From contig OY482855.1 in NCBI GenBank assembly GCA_960531495.1, forward strand, positions 992,001-1,056,000: a stretch of DNA of 64,000 nt, given 5' to 3'. The DNA comes from Zeus faber. Taxonomy: Eukaryota; Chordata; Actinopteri; Zeiformes; Zeidae. Below are positions 37,019-50,806 of this stretch, one piece after another. The stretch's first letter is position 1, and each line of letters begins with the position of its first letter. A model generated the notes under the pieces. That model worked only from the letters and a program-made list of their open reading frames with translations, searched no databases and had not been told where the DNA came from. A program made the position numbers and the translations under genes.

Positions 37019-39976
37019 TTTAGAGAAAGATTGAAAGACTGAAAGAAAGAATGAATAAAAGAATTAAAGAAAGATTGAAAGATCGAAAGATTGAAAGATT
37101 GAAAGAAAGATTGAAAAAAGAATGATTAAAAGAAAGAAAGATTTAAAGAATGAAAGATTTAAAGAAAGATTGAAAGATTAAAAGTAAGAATGAAAAAAAA
37201 GAATGAAAGAAAGATTGAAAGATTGAAAGATTGAAAGAAAGAATGAAAGATTGAAAGAAAGAATGAAAGAACGATTGAAAGAAAGAATGAAAGAATGAAA
37301 GAAAGATTGAAAGATTGAAAGAAATATTGAAAGAAAGAGAGAATGAAAGTAAGAAAGATGGAAAGAAAAATTGAAAGATTGAAAGATTGAAAGAAAGAAT
37401 TAAAGAAAGATTGAATGATTGAAAGATTGAAAGAAAAATTGAAAGAAAGATTGAAGAAAGAAAGATTTAAAGAAAAAAAGATTTAAAGAAAGATTGAAAG
37501 ACTAAAAGTAAGAATGAAAAAAAAGATTGAAAGAAAGATTGAAAAAAGAAAGAAAGATTGAAAGAAAGCTTGAAAGAAAGATTGAAAGAAAGAATGAAAG
37601 TTTGAAAGAAAGATTGAAAGAAAGATTGAAAGACTGAAAGAAAAAATGAAAGAAAGATTAAAAGAGAGATTGAAAGATTGAAAGATTGAAAGAAAGAATG
37701 AAAGATTGAAAGAAAGAATGAAAGAATGAATGAAAGATTAAAAGATTGAAAGAAATATTGAAAAAAAGAAAGATTGAAAGTAAGAAAAATTGAAAGAATG
37801 AATGAAAGAAACAAAAAAAGACTGATAAAAAGAAAGAATGTTTGAAAGATCAAAATATTTAAAGAAAGAAAGATTGAAAGAAAGGTTGAAAGATAGAATG
37901 AAAGAAAGATTGAAAGATTGAAAGTTGTAAAGAAAGATTGAAAGAAAGATTTAAAGAAAGATTGAAAGACTAAAAAAAAGAATGAAAGAAAGATTGAAAG
38001 GTTGAAAGAAAGAATGAAAGAATGAAAGAAAGATTGAAAGAAAGATTGGAAGAAAGAATGAAAGTATGAAAGAAAGATTGAAAGATCGAAGGAAAGATTG
38101 AAAGAACGATTGAAAGAAAGAATGAAAGAAAGATTGAAAGCTTGAAAGAAGGATTGAAAGAAAGATTTTAAGAAAGGTTGAAAGACTGAAAGAAAGAATG
38201 AAAGAAAGAATGATTGAAAGATTGAAAGAAAGAATGAAAGATTGAAAGAAAGAATATAAGAACGATTGAAAGAAAGATTGAAAGTAAGATTGAAAGTTTG
38301 AAAGAAAGATTGAAAGAAAAATTGAAAGAAAGATTGAAAGACTGAAGGAAAGAATGAGTGAAAGATTGAAAGAAAGATTAAAAGAAAAAAAGATTGAAAG
38401 TATTAAAGACTGAAAAAAATATTGAAAGAAAGATTGAAAGATTGAAAGATAGAATGAAAGAAAGATTGAAAGATTGAAAGATTGAAAGAAAGAATTAAAG
38501 AAAGATTGAAAGACTGAAAAAAATATTGATAGAAAGATTGAAAGATTGAAAGATAGAATGAAAGAAAGATTGAAAGATTGAAAGATTGAAAGAAAGAATG
38601 AAAGAAAGATTGAAAGACTGAAAGAAAGAATGAAAGAAAGATTGAAAGTGCGAAAGAAAGAATGAAAGAATTAAAGAAAGATTGAAAGAAATATTGAAAG
38701 AAAGAATGAAAGATTGAAAGAAAGAATGAAAGTAATAAAGATTAAAAGAAGGAATGAAGGAAAAATTGAATGTTTGAAAGACTGAAAGAATGAATGAAAG
38801 AAAGCTTGAAAGAAAGATTGAAAGAAAGATTTTAAGAAAGGTTGAAAGAATGAAAGAAAGAATGAAAGAAAGAATGATTGAAAGATTGAAAGAAAGAATG
38901 AAAGATTGAAAGAAAGAATATAAGAACGATTGAAAGAAAGATTGAAAGTAAGATTGAAAGTTTGAAAGAAAGATTGAAAGAAAAATTGAAAGAAAGATTG
39001 AAAGACTGAAGGAAAGAATGAGTGAAAGATTGAAAGAAAGATTAAAAGAAAAAAAGATTGAAAGTATTAAAGACTGAAAAAAATATTTAAAGAAAGATTG
39101 AAAGATTGAAAGATAGAATGAAAGAAAGATTGAAAGATTGAAAGATTGAAAGAAAGAATGAAAGAAAGATTGAAAGACTGAAAGAAAGAATGAAAGAAAG
39201 ATTGAAAGTGCGAAAGAAAGAATGAAAGAATTAAAGAAAGATTGAAAGAAATATTGAAAGAAAGAATGAAAGATTGAAAGAAAGAATGAAAAAAAGATTG
39301 TAAGAAAGAATGAAAGAAAGATTGAAAGATTGAAAGAAAGATTGAAAGAAAGATTGAATGTTTGAAAGAAAGATTGAAAGAAAGATTTAAAGAAAGATTG
39401 AAAGATTGAAAGAAAGATTGAAAGATAGATTTAAAAAAAGATTGAAAGACTGAAAGAAAGATTGAAAGAAAGAAAGATTTATAGAAAGAATGAAAGAAAG
39501 ATTGAAAAAAGAAAGATAGATTGAAAGAAAGATTGAAAGATTGAAAGAAAGAATGAAAGAAAGATTTAAAAAAAGATTGAAAAAAAGAAAGATTGAAAGA
39601 AAGATTGAAAGACAGATTGAAAGACTGAAGGAAAGAATGAAAGAAAGATGGAAAGAAAGATGGAAAGAAAGATTGAAAGAAAGAAAGATTGAAAGAAATA
39701 TTGAAAGAAAGATTGAAAGATTGAAAGAAAGAATGAAAGAAAGATTGAAAGATTGAAAGAAAGAATGAAAGAAAGATTGAAAGAAAGATGGAAAGAAAGA
39801 TTGAAAGAAAGAAAGATTGAAAGAAATAATGAAAGAAAGATTGAACGATTGGAAGAAATTTTGAAAGATAGAAAAATTGAAAGTAGGAAAGATTGAAAGA
39901 AAGAATGAAAGAAAGATTGAAAGATTGAAAGAAAGAATGAAAGAAAGATTGAAAGATTGAAATATTGAAAGAAAGA
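37019..39976 (+). repeat. 2.95-kb tandem unit, copy 3 (2958 bp)
   Basis: Near-identical to copies 1 and 2 and has the 8-bp step present, as in copy 1. Module C marker at 37811. Homology ends at about 39976, where the expected GATTTAGAG is replaced by GAATGAAAAAAAG and the mosaic block begins. Confidence 0.8.
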
Positions 39977-42900
39977 ATGAAAAAAAGATTGAAAGACTGA
40001 AAGAAAGAATGAAAGAAAGATTGAAAGATTAAACAATTGAAAGAAAGTTTGCAAGAAAGTTTGAAAAAAGAAAGATTGAAAGAAAGAATGAAAGAAAGAT
40101 TGAAAGATAGATGGATAGAAAGATTGAAAGAAAGAAAGATTGAAAGAATAACAAAAGAAAGATTGAAAGATTGGAAGAAATATTGAAAGATAGAAAAATT
40201 GAAAGTAAGAAAGATTAAAAGAAAGAATTAAAGAAAGATTGAAAGATTGAAAAAAAGAATGAAAGAAAGATTGAAATATTGAAAGAAAGAATGAAAGAAA
40301 GATTGAAAGATTGAAATAAAGATTGAAAGAAAGATTGAACGATTGATAGATTGAAATAAAGATTGAAAGTTTGAAAGAAAGATTGAAAGAACGATTCAAA
40401 GAAAGAAAGATTGAAAGAAATATTGAAAGAAAGATTGAAAGATTGAAAGAAAGATTGAAAGAAAGAATGAAAGAAAGATTGAAAGATTGAAATAAAGAAT
40501 GGAAGAAAGATTGAAAGATTGAAAGATTGAAATAAAGAATGAAAGTTTGAAAGAAAGATTGAAAGAAAGATTTAAAAAAAGAAAGATTGAAAGTAAGAAA
40601 GATTAAAAGACATATTGAAAGAAAGATTGAAAGATTGAAAGAAAGATTGAAAGAAAGAATGAAAGAAATATTGAAAGAAAGATTGAAAGAAAGATTGAAA
40701 GAAAGAATGAAAGTTTGAAAGAAAGATTGAAAGAAAGATTGAAAGACTGAAAGAAAAAATGAAAGAAAGATTAAAAGAGAGATTGAAAGATTGAAAGATT
40801 GAAAGAAAGAATGAAAGATTGAAAGAAAGAATGAAAGAATGAATGAAAGATTAAAAGATTGAAAGAAATATTGAAAAAAAGAAAGATTGAAAGTAAGAAA
40901 AATTGAAAGAATGAATGAAAGAAACAAAAAAAGACTGATAAAAAGAAAGAATGTTTGAAAGATCAAAATATTTAAAGAAAGAAAGATTGAAAGAAAGGTT
41001 GAAAGATAGAATGAAAGAAAGATTGAAAGATTGAAAGTTGTAAAGAAAGATTGAAAGAAAGATTTAAAGAAAGATTGAAAGACTAAAAAAAAGAATGAAA
41101 GAAAGATTGAAAGGTTGAAAGAAAGAATGAAAGAATGAAAGAAAGATTGAAAGATTGAAAGAAAGATTGGAAGAAAGAATGAAAGTATGAAAGAAAGATT
41201 GAAAGATCGAAGGAAAGATTGAAAGAACGATTGAAAGAAAGAATGAAAGAAAGATTGAAAGCTTGAAAGAAGGATTGAAAGAAAGATTTTAAGAAAGGTT
41301 GAAAGACTGAAAGAAAGAATGAAAGAAAGAATGATTGAAAGATTGAAAGAAAGAATGAAAGATTGAAAGAAAGAATATAAGAACGATTGAAAGAAAGATT
41401 GAAAGTAAGATTGAAAGTTTGAAAGAAAGATTGAAAGAAAAATTGAAAGAAAGATTGAAAGATTGAAAGAAAGATTGAAAGAAAGAATGAAAGAAAGATT
41501 GAAAGATTGAAATAAAGAATGGAAGAAAGATTGAAAGATTGAAAGATTGAAATAAAGAATGAAAGTTTGAAAGAAAGATTGAAAGAAAGATTTAAAAAAA
41601 GAAAGATTGAAAGTAAGAAAGATTGAAAGACATATTGAAAGAAAGATTGAAAGATTGAAAGAAAGATTGAAAGAAAGAATGAAAGAAATATTGAAAGAAA
41701 GATTGAAAGAAAGATTGAAAGAAAGAATGAAAGTTTGAAAGAAAGATTGAAAGAAAGATTGAAAGAAAGAAAGATTGAAAGAATGAATGATTGAAAGATT
41801 GAATGATTGAAAGATTGAAAGAAAGATTGAAAGAAAGATTGAAAGAAAGATTGAACGACTGAAAGATTGAAAGAAAGATTGAAAGTTTGAAAGAGAGATT
41901 GAAAGACTGAAAGATAGATTGAAAGATTGAAGATTGAAAGATTGAAAGAAAGATTGAAAGAAAGATTGAACGACAGAAAGATTGAAAGAAAGATTGAAAG
42001 TTTGAAAGAAAGATTGAAAGACTGAAAGAAATAATGAAAGAAAGATTGAAAGACTGAAAGAAATAATGAAAGAAAGATTGAAAGAAAGAATGAAAGAAAG
42101 ATTGAAAGAAAGATGGATAGAAAGATTGAAAGAAAGAAAGATTGAAAGAAATAACAAAAGAAAGATTGAAAGAAATAATGAAAGAAAGATTGAACGATTG
42201 GAAGAAATATTGAAAGATAGAAAAATTGAAAGTAAGAAAGATTGAAAGAAAGAATGAAAGAAAGATTGAAAGATTGAAAGAAAGAATGAAAGAAAGATTG
42301 AAAGATTGAAATATTGAAAGAAAGAATGAAAGAAAGACTGAAAGATTGAAAGAAAGATTGAAAGAAAGATTGAAAGATTGAAATATTTAAAGAAAGATTG
42401 AAAGAAAGAATGAAAGAACAATTGAAAGAAAGAATGAAAGAATGAAAGAAAAATTGAAAGATTGAAAGAAAGAATGAAAGAACGATTGAAAGATTGAAAG
42501 ATTGAAAGATTGAAAGAAAGAATGAAAGAAAGATTGAAAGAAAGATGGAAAGAAAGAATGAAAGAAAGATTGAAAGATTGAAAGAAAGAATGAAAGAAAG
42601 ATTGAAAGATTGAAATATTGAAAGAAAGAATGAAAGAAAGACTGAAAGACTGAAAGAAATATTGAAAGAAAGATTGAACGATTGAAAGATTGAAATAAAG
42701 ATTGAAAGTTTGAAAGAAAGATTGAAAGAACGATTCAAAGAAAGAAAGATTGAAAGAAATATTGAAAGAAAGATTGAAAGATTGAAAGAAAGAATGAAAG
42801 AAAGATTGAAAGATTGAAATAAAGAATGAAAGAAAGATTGAAAGATTGAAAGATTGAAATAAAGAATGAAAGTTTGAAAGAAAGATTGAAAGAAAGATTT

Positions 42901-44439
42901 AAAAAAAGAAAGATTGAAAGTAAGAAAGATTGAAAGACATATTGAAAGAAAGATTGAAAGATTGAAAGAAAGATTGAAAGAAAGAATGAAAGAAATATTG
43001 AAAGACAGATTGAAAGAAAGATTGAAAGACTGAAGGAAAGAATGAAAGAAAGATTGAAAGAAAGATTGAAAGAAAGAAAGATTGAAAGAATGAATGATTG
43101 AAAGATTGAATGATTGAAAGATTGAAAGAAAGATTGAAAGAAAGATTGAAAGAAAGATTGAACGACTGAAAGATTGAAAGAAAGATTTAAAGTTTGAAAG
43201 AGAGATTGAAAGACTGAAAGATAGATTGAAAGATTGAAGATTGAAAGATTGAAAGAAAGATTGAAAGAAAGATTGAACGACTGAAAGATTGAAAGAAAGA
43301 TTGAAAGTTTGAAAGAAAGATTGAAAGAATGAAAGAAAGATTGAAAGAAAGATGGATAGAAAGATTGAAAGAAAGAAAGATTGAAAGAAATAACAAAAGA
43401 AAGATTGAAAGAAATAATGAAAGAAAGATTGAACGATTGGAAGAAATATTGAAAGATAGAAAAATTGAAAGTAAGAAAGATTGAAAGAAAGAATGAAAGA
43501 AAGATTGAAAGATTGAAAGAAAGAATGAAAGAAAGATTGAAAGATTGAAATATTGAAAGAAAGAATGAAAGAAAGACTGAAAAAAGAAAGATTGAAAGAA
43601 AGATTGAAAGAAAGATTGAAAGACTGATGGAAAGAATGAAATAAAGATTGAAAGAAAGATTGAAAGAAAGAAATATTGAAGGAAAGATTGAAAGATTGAA
43701 TGATTGAAAGAAAGACTGAAAGAAAGATTGACGGACAGAAAGATTGAAAGAAAGAATGAAAGAAAGATTGAAAGAAAGAATGAAAGAAAGATTGAAAGAT
43801 TAAACAATTGAAAGAAAGATTGCAAGAAAGATTGAAAAAAGAAAGATTGAAAGAAATAATAAAAGAAAGATTGAAAGAAAGATGGAAAGAAAGAAAGATT
43901 GAAAGAAATAACAAAAGAAAGATTGAAAGAAAGAATGAAAGAAAGATTGAACGATTGGAAACAATATTGAAAGAAAGAAAGATTGAAAGTAAGATAGATT
44001 GAAAGAAAGAATGAAAGAAAGATTGAAAGATTGAAAGAAAGAATGAAAGAAAGATTGAAAGATTGAAAGAAAGATTGAAAGATTGAAAGATTTAAATAAA
44101 GACTGAAAGTTTGAAAGAAAGATTGAAAGAAAGATTTAAAGAAAGATTGAAAGACTGAAAGAAAGAATGAAAGGCAGATTGAAAGAAAGATTGAAAGTAA
44201 GAAGGTTTGAAAGAAAGAATGAAAGAAAGATTGAAAGATTGCAAGAAAGAATGAAAGAAAGATTGAAAGATTGAAATATTGAAAGAAAGAATGAAAGAAA
44301 GATTGAAAGATTGAAAGAAAGAATGAAAGAACGATTGGAAGAAAGATTGAAAGATTGAAAGATTGAAATAAAGATTGAAAGTTTGAAAGAAGGATTGAAA
44401 GAAAGACTGAAAGAAAGATTGAAAGATTGAAAGAAAGAT
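39977..44439 (+). repeat. Mosaic block built from array A, module C and flank-type segments
   Basis: Bases 39977-40.65 kb resemble array A. About 40.66-41.46 kb resembles the 2.95-kb unit, with the module C marker at 40924. About 41.46-43.6 kb contains repeated copies of the type seen at 1-789: GAATGAATGATTG near 41781 and 43088, and GAATGGAAGAAAG near 40497 and 41517. About 43.6-44.4 kb matches array A unit 1 at an offset of 40631. Two very long - strand frames here (39566-42421 and 41083-43914) overlap by over 1.3 kb in different phases, which shows that they are compositional. No gene is present. Confidence 0.65.
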
Positions 44440-45867
44440 TGAAAGAAAGATTGAAAGATTGAAATATTGAAAGAAAGAATGAAAGAAAGATTGAAAGATT
44501 GAAAGAAAGATTGAAAGAAAGATTGAAAGAATGAAAGATTGAAATAATGATTCAAAGTTTGAAAGAAAGATTGAAAGCAAGATTTAAACAAAGAAAGATT
44601 GAAAGTAAGAAAGATTGAAAGAAATATTGAATGAAAGATTGAAAGAAAGGATGAAAGAAAGATTGAAAGAAAGATTGAAAAAAAGAAAGATTGAAAGAAA
44701 GATTGAACGACTGAAGGAAAGAATGAAAGAAAGATTGAAAGAAAGATTGAAAGAAAGAAATATTGAAGGAAAGATTGAAAGATTGAATGATTGAAAGAAA
44801 GACTGAAAGAAAGATTGACAGACAGAAAGATTGAAAGAAAGAATGAAAGAAAGATTGAAAGAAATAATAAAAGAAATATTGAAAGATTAAACAATTGAAA
44901 GAAAGATTGCAAGAAAGATTGAAAAAAGAAAGATTGAAAGAAAGAATAAAAGAAAGATTGAAAGAAAGATGGAAAGAAAGAAAGATTGAAAGAAATAACA
45001 AAAGAAAGATTGAAAGAAAGAATGAAAGAAAGATTGAACGATTGGAAGAAATATTGAAAGAAAGAAAGATTGAAAGTAAGATAGATTGAAAGTAAGAATG
45101 AAAGAAAGATTGAAAGATTTAAAGAAAGAATGAAAGAAAGATTGAAAGATTGAAATATTGAAAGAAAGAATGAAAGAAAGATTGAAAGATTGAAAGAAAG
45201 ATTGAAAGATTGAAAGATTGAAATAAAGATTGAAAGTTTGAAAGAATGATTGAAAGAAAGATTTAAAGAAAGATTTAAAGAAAGATTGAAAGACTGAAAG
45301 AAAGAATGAAAGGCAGATTGAAAGAAAGATTGAAAGTAAGAAAGATTGAAAGAAAGAATAAAAGAAAGATTGAAAGATTGCAAGAAAGAATGAAAGAAAT
45401 ATTGAAAGATTGAAATATTGAAAGAAAGACTGAAAGAAAGATTGAAAGTAAGAAAGAAAGATTGAAAGAAAGATTGAAAGAAAGATTTAAAGAAAGAAAG
45501 AAAGATTGAAAGAAAGATTGAAAGAAAGATTGAAAGAAAGATTGAAATAAAGAATGAAAGAAAGATTGAAAGAAAGATTGAAAGAAAGAAAGATTGAAAG
45601 ATTGAATGATTGATAGAAAGACTGAAAGAAAGAATGACGGACGGAAAGATTGAAAGAAAGAATGAAAGAAAGATTGAAAAAAAGATTGAAAGACTGCAAG
45701 AAAGAATGAAAGAAACATTGAAAGATTAAACAATTGAAAGAAAGATTGCAAGAAAGATGGAAAGAATGAAAGATTGAAATAATGATTGAAAGTTTGAAAG
45801 AATGATTGAAAGAAAGATTTAAACAAAGAAAGATTACATTTACATTTACATTTAGTCATTTAGCAGA

Positions 45868-45884
45868 CGCTTTTATCCAAAGCG
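45868..45884 (-). other. L2 3' stem-loop, copy 2
   Basis: CGCTTT-GGATA-AAAGCG on the - strand, unchanged from copy 1. Confidence 0.85.
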
Positions 45885-45989
45885 ACTTACAAGGGAGAAT
45901 AACATTCAGCTACATTGCGACAGAGATTAGTGTAACAACAACATTGGTGTAACAATAAATTCTGCAAGGTGGTGCTAAGTAATTGTAGA

Positions 45990-46097
45990 TTAGGACAGGA
46001 GGTACTCACTGAAGAGCTGGGTCTTCAGGTGCTTCTTAAAGACAGAGAGGGAGGTCCCCGCTCTGGTCATTTTTGGCAGCTCGTTCCACCAACGTGG
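45990..46097 (-). pseudogene. L2 LINE RT ORF C-terminal 35 codons (copy 2)
   Basis: Same truncated frame as at 24617-24724, read from 46097 down to the stop at 45990-45992, with the same WNELP-type and FKKHLKT-type landmarks. It lacks a start codon and all enzymatic domains. Confidence 0.8.
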
Positions 46098-49000
46098 AAG
46101 ATTGAAAGATTGAAAGAAAGAATGAAAGATTGAAAGAAAGAATGAAAGAACGATTGAAAGAAAGAATGAAAGAATGAAAGAAAGATTGAAAGATTGAAAG
46201 AAATATTGAAAGAAAGAGAGAATGAAAGTAAGAAAGATGGAAAGAAAAATTGAAAGATTGAAAGATTGAAAGAAAGAATTAAAGAAAGATTGAATGATTG
46301 AAAGATTGAAAGAAAAATTGAAAGAAAGATTGAAGAAAGAAAGATTTAAAGAAAAAAAGATTTAAAGAAAGATTGAAAGACTAAAAGTAAGAATGAAAAA
46401 AAAGATTGAAAGAAAGATTGAAAAAAGAAAGAAAGATTGAAAGAAAGATTGAAAGAAAGATTGAAAGAAAGAATGAAAGTTTGAAAGAAAGATTGAAAGA
46501 AAGATTGAAAGACTGAAAGAAAAAATGAAAGAAAGATTAAAAGAGAGATTGAAAGATTGAAAGATTGAAAGAAAGAATGAAAGATTGAAAGAAAGAATGA
46601 AAGAATGAATGAAAGATTAAAAGATTGAAAGAAATATTGAAAAAAAGAAAGATTGAAAGTAAGAAAAATTGAAAGAATGAATGAAAGAAACAAAAAAAGA
46701 CTGATAAAAAGAAAGAATGTTTGAGAGATCAAAATATTTAAAGAAAGAAAGATTGAAAGAAAGATTTTAAGACTGAATTAAAGAATTAAAGAAAGATTGA
46801 AAGAAAGGTTGAAAGATAGAATGAAAGAAAGATTGAAAGATTGAAAGTTGTAAAGAAAGATTGAAAGAAAGATTTAAAGAAAGATTGAAAGACTAAAAAA
46901 ATGAATGAAAGAAAGATTGAAAGGTTGAAAGAAAGAATGAAAGAATGAAAGAAAGATTGAAAGATTGAAAGAAAGATTGGAAGAAAGAATGAAAGTATGA
47001 AAGAAAGATTGAAAGATCGAAGGAAAGATTGAAAGAACGATTGAAAGAAAGAATGAAAGAATGAAAGAAAGATTGAAAGATTGAAAGAAAGATTGAAAGT
47101 AATAAAGATTGAAAGAAGGAATGAAGGAAAAATTGAATGTTTGAAAGACTGAAAGAATGAATGAAAGAAAGCTTGAAAGAAAGATTGAAAGAAAGATTTT
47201 AAGAAAGGTTGAAAGACTGAAAGAAAGAATGAAAGAAAGAATGATTGAAAGATTGAAAGAAAGAATGAAAGATTGAAAGAAAGAATATAAGAACGATTGA
47301 AAGAAAGATTGAAAGTAAGATTGAAAGTTTGAAAGAAAGATTGAAAGACTGAAGGAAAGAATGAGTGAAAGATTGAAAGAAAGATTAAAAGAAAAAAAGA
47401 TTGAAAGTATTAAAGACTGAAAAAAATATTGAAAGAAAGATTGAAAGATTGAAAGATAGAATGAAAGAAAGATTGAAAGATTGAAAGATTGAAAGAAAGA
47501 ATGAAAGAAATATTGAAAGAAAAAAATATTGAAGGAAAGATTGAAAGATTGAATGACTGAAAGAAAGAAAGACTGAAAGAAAGATTGACAGACAGAAAGA
47601 TTGAAAGAAAGAATGAAAGAAAGATTGAAAGAAAGAATGAAAGAAAGATTGAAAGTTTGAAAGAAAGATTGAAAGAAAGATTTAAAGAAAGATTGAAAGA
47701 CTGAAAGAAAGAATGAAAGGCAGATTGAAAGAAAGATTGAAAGTAAGAAAGATTGAAACAAAGAATGAAAGAAAGATTGAAAGATTGCAAGAAAGAATGA
47801 AAGAAATATTGAAAGATTGAAATATTGAAAGAAAGAATGAAAGAAAGATTGAAAGATTGAAAGAAAGATTGAAAGAAAGATTGAAAGAAAGATTGAAAGA
47901 AAGAATGAAAGAAAGATTGAAAGAAAGAATGAAAGAAAGATTGAAAGTTTGAAAGAAAGATTGAAAGAAAGATTTATAGAAAGATTGAAAGACTGAAAGA
48001 AAGAATGAAAGGCAGATTGAAAGAAAGATTGAAAGTAAGAAAGATTGAAAGAAAGAATGAAAGAAAGATTGAAAGATTGCAAGAAAGAATGAAAGAAATA
48101 TTGAAAGATTGAAATATTGAAAGAAAGAATGAAAGAAAGATTGAAAGATTGAAAGAAAGATTGAAAGAAAGATTGAAAGATTGAAATAAAGATTGAAAGT
48201 TTGAAAGAAAGATTGAAAGAAAGATTTAAAGAAAGAATGAAACAAAGATTGAAATAAAGAATGAAAGTAAGATTGAAAGAAAGATTGAAAGAAAGAAAGA
48301 TTGAAAGATTGAATGATTGAAAGAAAGACTGAAAGAAAGAATGACGGACAGAAAGATTGAAAGAAAGAATGAAAGACAGATTGAAAAAAAGATTGAAAGA
48401 CTGAAAGAAAGAATGAAAGAAACATTGAAAGATTAAACAATTGAAAGAAAGATTGCAAGAAAGATGGAATGTAAGATTGAAAGAAATAAAGATTGAAAGA
48501 AATAACAAAAGAAAGATTGAAAGAAATAATGAAAGAAATATTGAAAGACTGAAAGAAAGAATGAAAGGCAGATTGAAAGAAAGATTGAAAGTAAGAAAAA
48601 TTGAAAGAAAGAATCAAAGAAAGATTGAAAGATTGCAAGAAAGAATGAAAGAAATATTGAAAGATTGAAATATTGAAAGAAAGAATGAAAGAAAGATTGA
48701 AAGATTGAAAGAAAGATTGAAAGAAAGATTGAAAGAAAGATTGAAAGAAAGATTGAAAGAATGATTTAAACAAAGAAAGATTGAAAGTAAGAAAGATTGA
48801 AAGAAATATTGAACGAAAGATTGAAAGAAAGGATGAAAGAAAGATTGAAAGAAAGATTGAAAGATTGAAATATTGAAAGAAAGAATGAAAGAAAGATTGA
48901 AAGATTGAAAGATTGAAAGATTGAAAGATTGAAATAAAGATTGAAAGTTTGAAAGAAAGATTGAAAGAAAGATTTAAAGAAAGAATGAAAGAATGAAAGA

Positions 49001-50684
49001 AGGATTGAAAGATTGAAAGAAATATTGAAAGAAAGAGAGAATGAAAGTAAGAAAGATGGAAAGAAAAATTGAAAGATTGAAAGATTGAAAGAAAGAATTA
49101 AAGAAAGATTGAATGATTGAAAGATTGAAAGAAAAATTGAAAGAAAGATTGAAGAAAGAAAGATTTAAAGAAAAAAAGATTTAAAGAAAGATTGAAAGAC
49201 TAAAAGTAAGAATGAAAAAAAAGATTGAAAGAAAGATTGAAAAAAGAAAGAAAGATTGAAAGAAAGATTGAAAGATTGAAATATTGAAAGAAAGAATGAA
49301 AGAAAGATTGAAAGATTGAAAGAAAGATTGAAAGAAAGATTGAAAGAATGAAAGATTGAAATAATGATTCAAAGTTTGAAAGAAAGATTGAAAGCAAGAT
49401 TTAAACAAAGAAAGATTGAAAGTAAGAAAGATTGAAAGAAATATTGAATGAAAGATTGAAAGAAAGGATGAAAGAAAGATTGAAAGAAAGATTGAAAAAA
49501 AGAAAGATTGAAAGAAAGATTGAACGACTGAAGGAAAGAATGAAAGAAAGATTGAAAGAAAGATTGAAAGAAAGAAATATTGAAGGAAAGATTGAAAGAT
49601 TGAATGATTGAAAGAAAGACTGAAAGAAAGATTGACAGACAGAAAGATTGAAAGAAAGAATGAAAGAAAGATTGAAAGAAATAATAAAAGAAATATTGAA
49701 AGATTAAACAATTGAAAGAAAGATTGCAAGAAAGATTGAAAAAAGAAAGATTGAAAGAAAGAATAAAAGAAAGATTGAAAGAAAGATGGAAAGAAAGAAA
49801 GATTGAAAGAAATAACAAAAGAAAGATTGAAAGAAAGAATGAAAGAAAGATTGAACGATTGGAAGAAATATTGAAAGAAAGAAAGATTGAAAGTAAGATA
49901 GATTGAAAGTAAGAATGAAAGAAAGATTGAAAGATTTAAAGAAAGAATGAAAGAAAGATTGAAAGATTGAAATATTGAAAGAAAGAATGAAAGAAAGATT
50001 GAAAGATTGAAAGAAAGATTGAAAGATTGAAAGATTGAAATAAAGATTGAAAGTTTGAAAGAATGATTGAAAGAAAGATTTAAAGAAAGATTTAAAGAAA
50101 GATTGAAAGACTGAAAGAAAGAATGAAAGGCAGATTGAAAGAAAGATTGAAAGTAAGAAAGATTGAAAGAAAGAATAAAAGAAAGATTGAAAGATTGCAA
50201 GAAAGAATGAAAGAAATATTGAAAGATTGAAATATTGAAAGAAAGACTGAAAGAAAGATTGAAAGTAAGAAAGAAAGATTGAAAGAAAGATTGAAAGAAA
50301 GATTTAAAGAAAGAAAGAAAGATTGAAAGAAAGATTGAAAGAAAGATTGAAAGAAAGATTGAAATAAAGAATGAAAGAAAGATTGAAAGAAAGATTGAAA
50401 GAAAGAAAGATTGAAAGATTGAATGATTGATAGAAAGACTGAAAGAAAGAATGACGGACGGAAAGATTGAAAGAAAGAATGAAAGAAAGATTGAAAAAAA
50501 GATTGAAAGACTGCAAGAAAGAATGAAAGAAACATTGAAAGATTAAACAATTGAAAGAAAGATTGCAAGAAAGATGGAAAGAATGAAAGATTGAAATAAT
50601 GATTGAAAGTTTGAAAGAATGATTGAAAGAAAGATTTAAACAAAGAAAGATTACATTTACATTTACATTTAGTCATTTAGCAGA

Positions 50685-50701
50685 CGCTTTTATCCAAAGC
50701 G
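50685..50701 (-). other. L2 3' stem-loop, copy 3
   Basis: CGCTTT-GGATA-AAAGCG on the - strand, unchanged from copies 1 and 2. Confidence 0.85.
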
Positions 50702-50806
50702 ACTTACAAGGGAGAATAACATTCAGCTACATTGCGACAGAGATTAGTGTAACAACAACATTGGTGTAACAATAAATTCTGCAAGGTGGTGCTAAGTAAT
50801 TGTAGA

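Larger units (their letters stand above)
45836..46097 (-). mobile_element. 5'-truncated L2-clade LINE 3' end, copy 2
   Basis: 262 bp, identical by eye to copy 1, in the same orientation and at the same repeat junction (AAAGATT before, AAGATT after). Because flanks as well as element match, this is a copy made by segmental duplication and not a second insertion. Confidence 0.85.
44440..49256 (+). repeat. 4817-bp tandem unit, copy 1 (carries L2 copy 2)
   Basis: Everything in this unit recurs 4817 bp downstream, including the L2 remnant (45836 to 50653), the module C marker (46690 to 51507) and GGATGAAAGAAAG. Its left part resembles array A and its right part resembles 24.0-27.6 kb. It therefore joins material from two other blocks and must have formed after them. 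No gene other than the L2 remnant is present. Confidence 0.8.

Noticed and set aside
39566-42421. 951-codon - strand open frame
   Set aside because: The peptide is only Ser/Phe/Asn/Leu/Ile/Gln repeats from the pyrimidine-rich strand. It overlaps another 943-codon frame in a different phase and has no domain, no codon bias and no promoter.
41083-43914. 943-codon - strand open frame
   Set aside because: Same reason; it overlaps the previous frame by over 1.3 kb in another phase, and the composition alone prevents stops.
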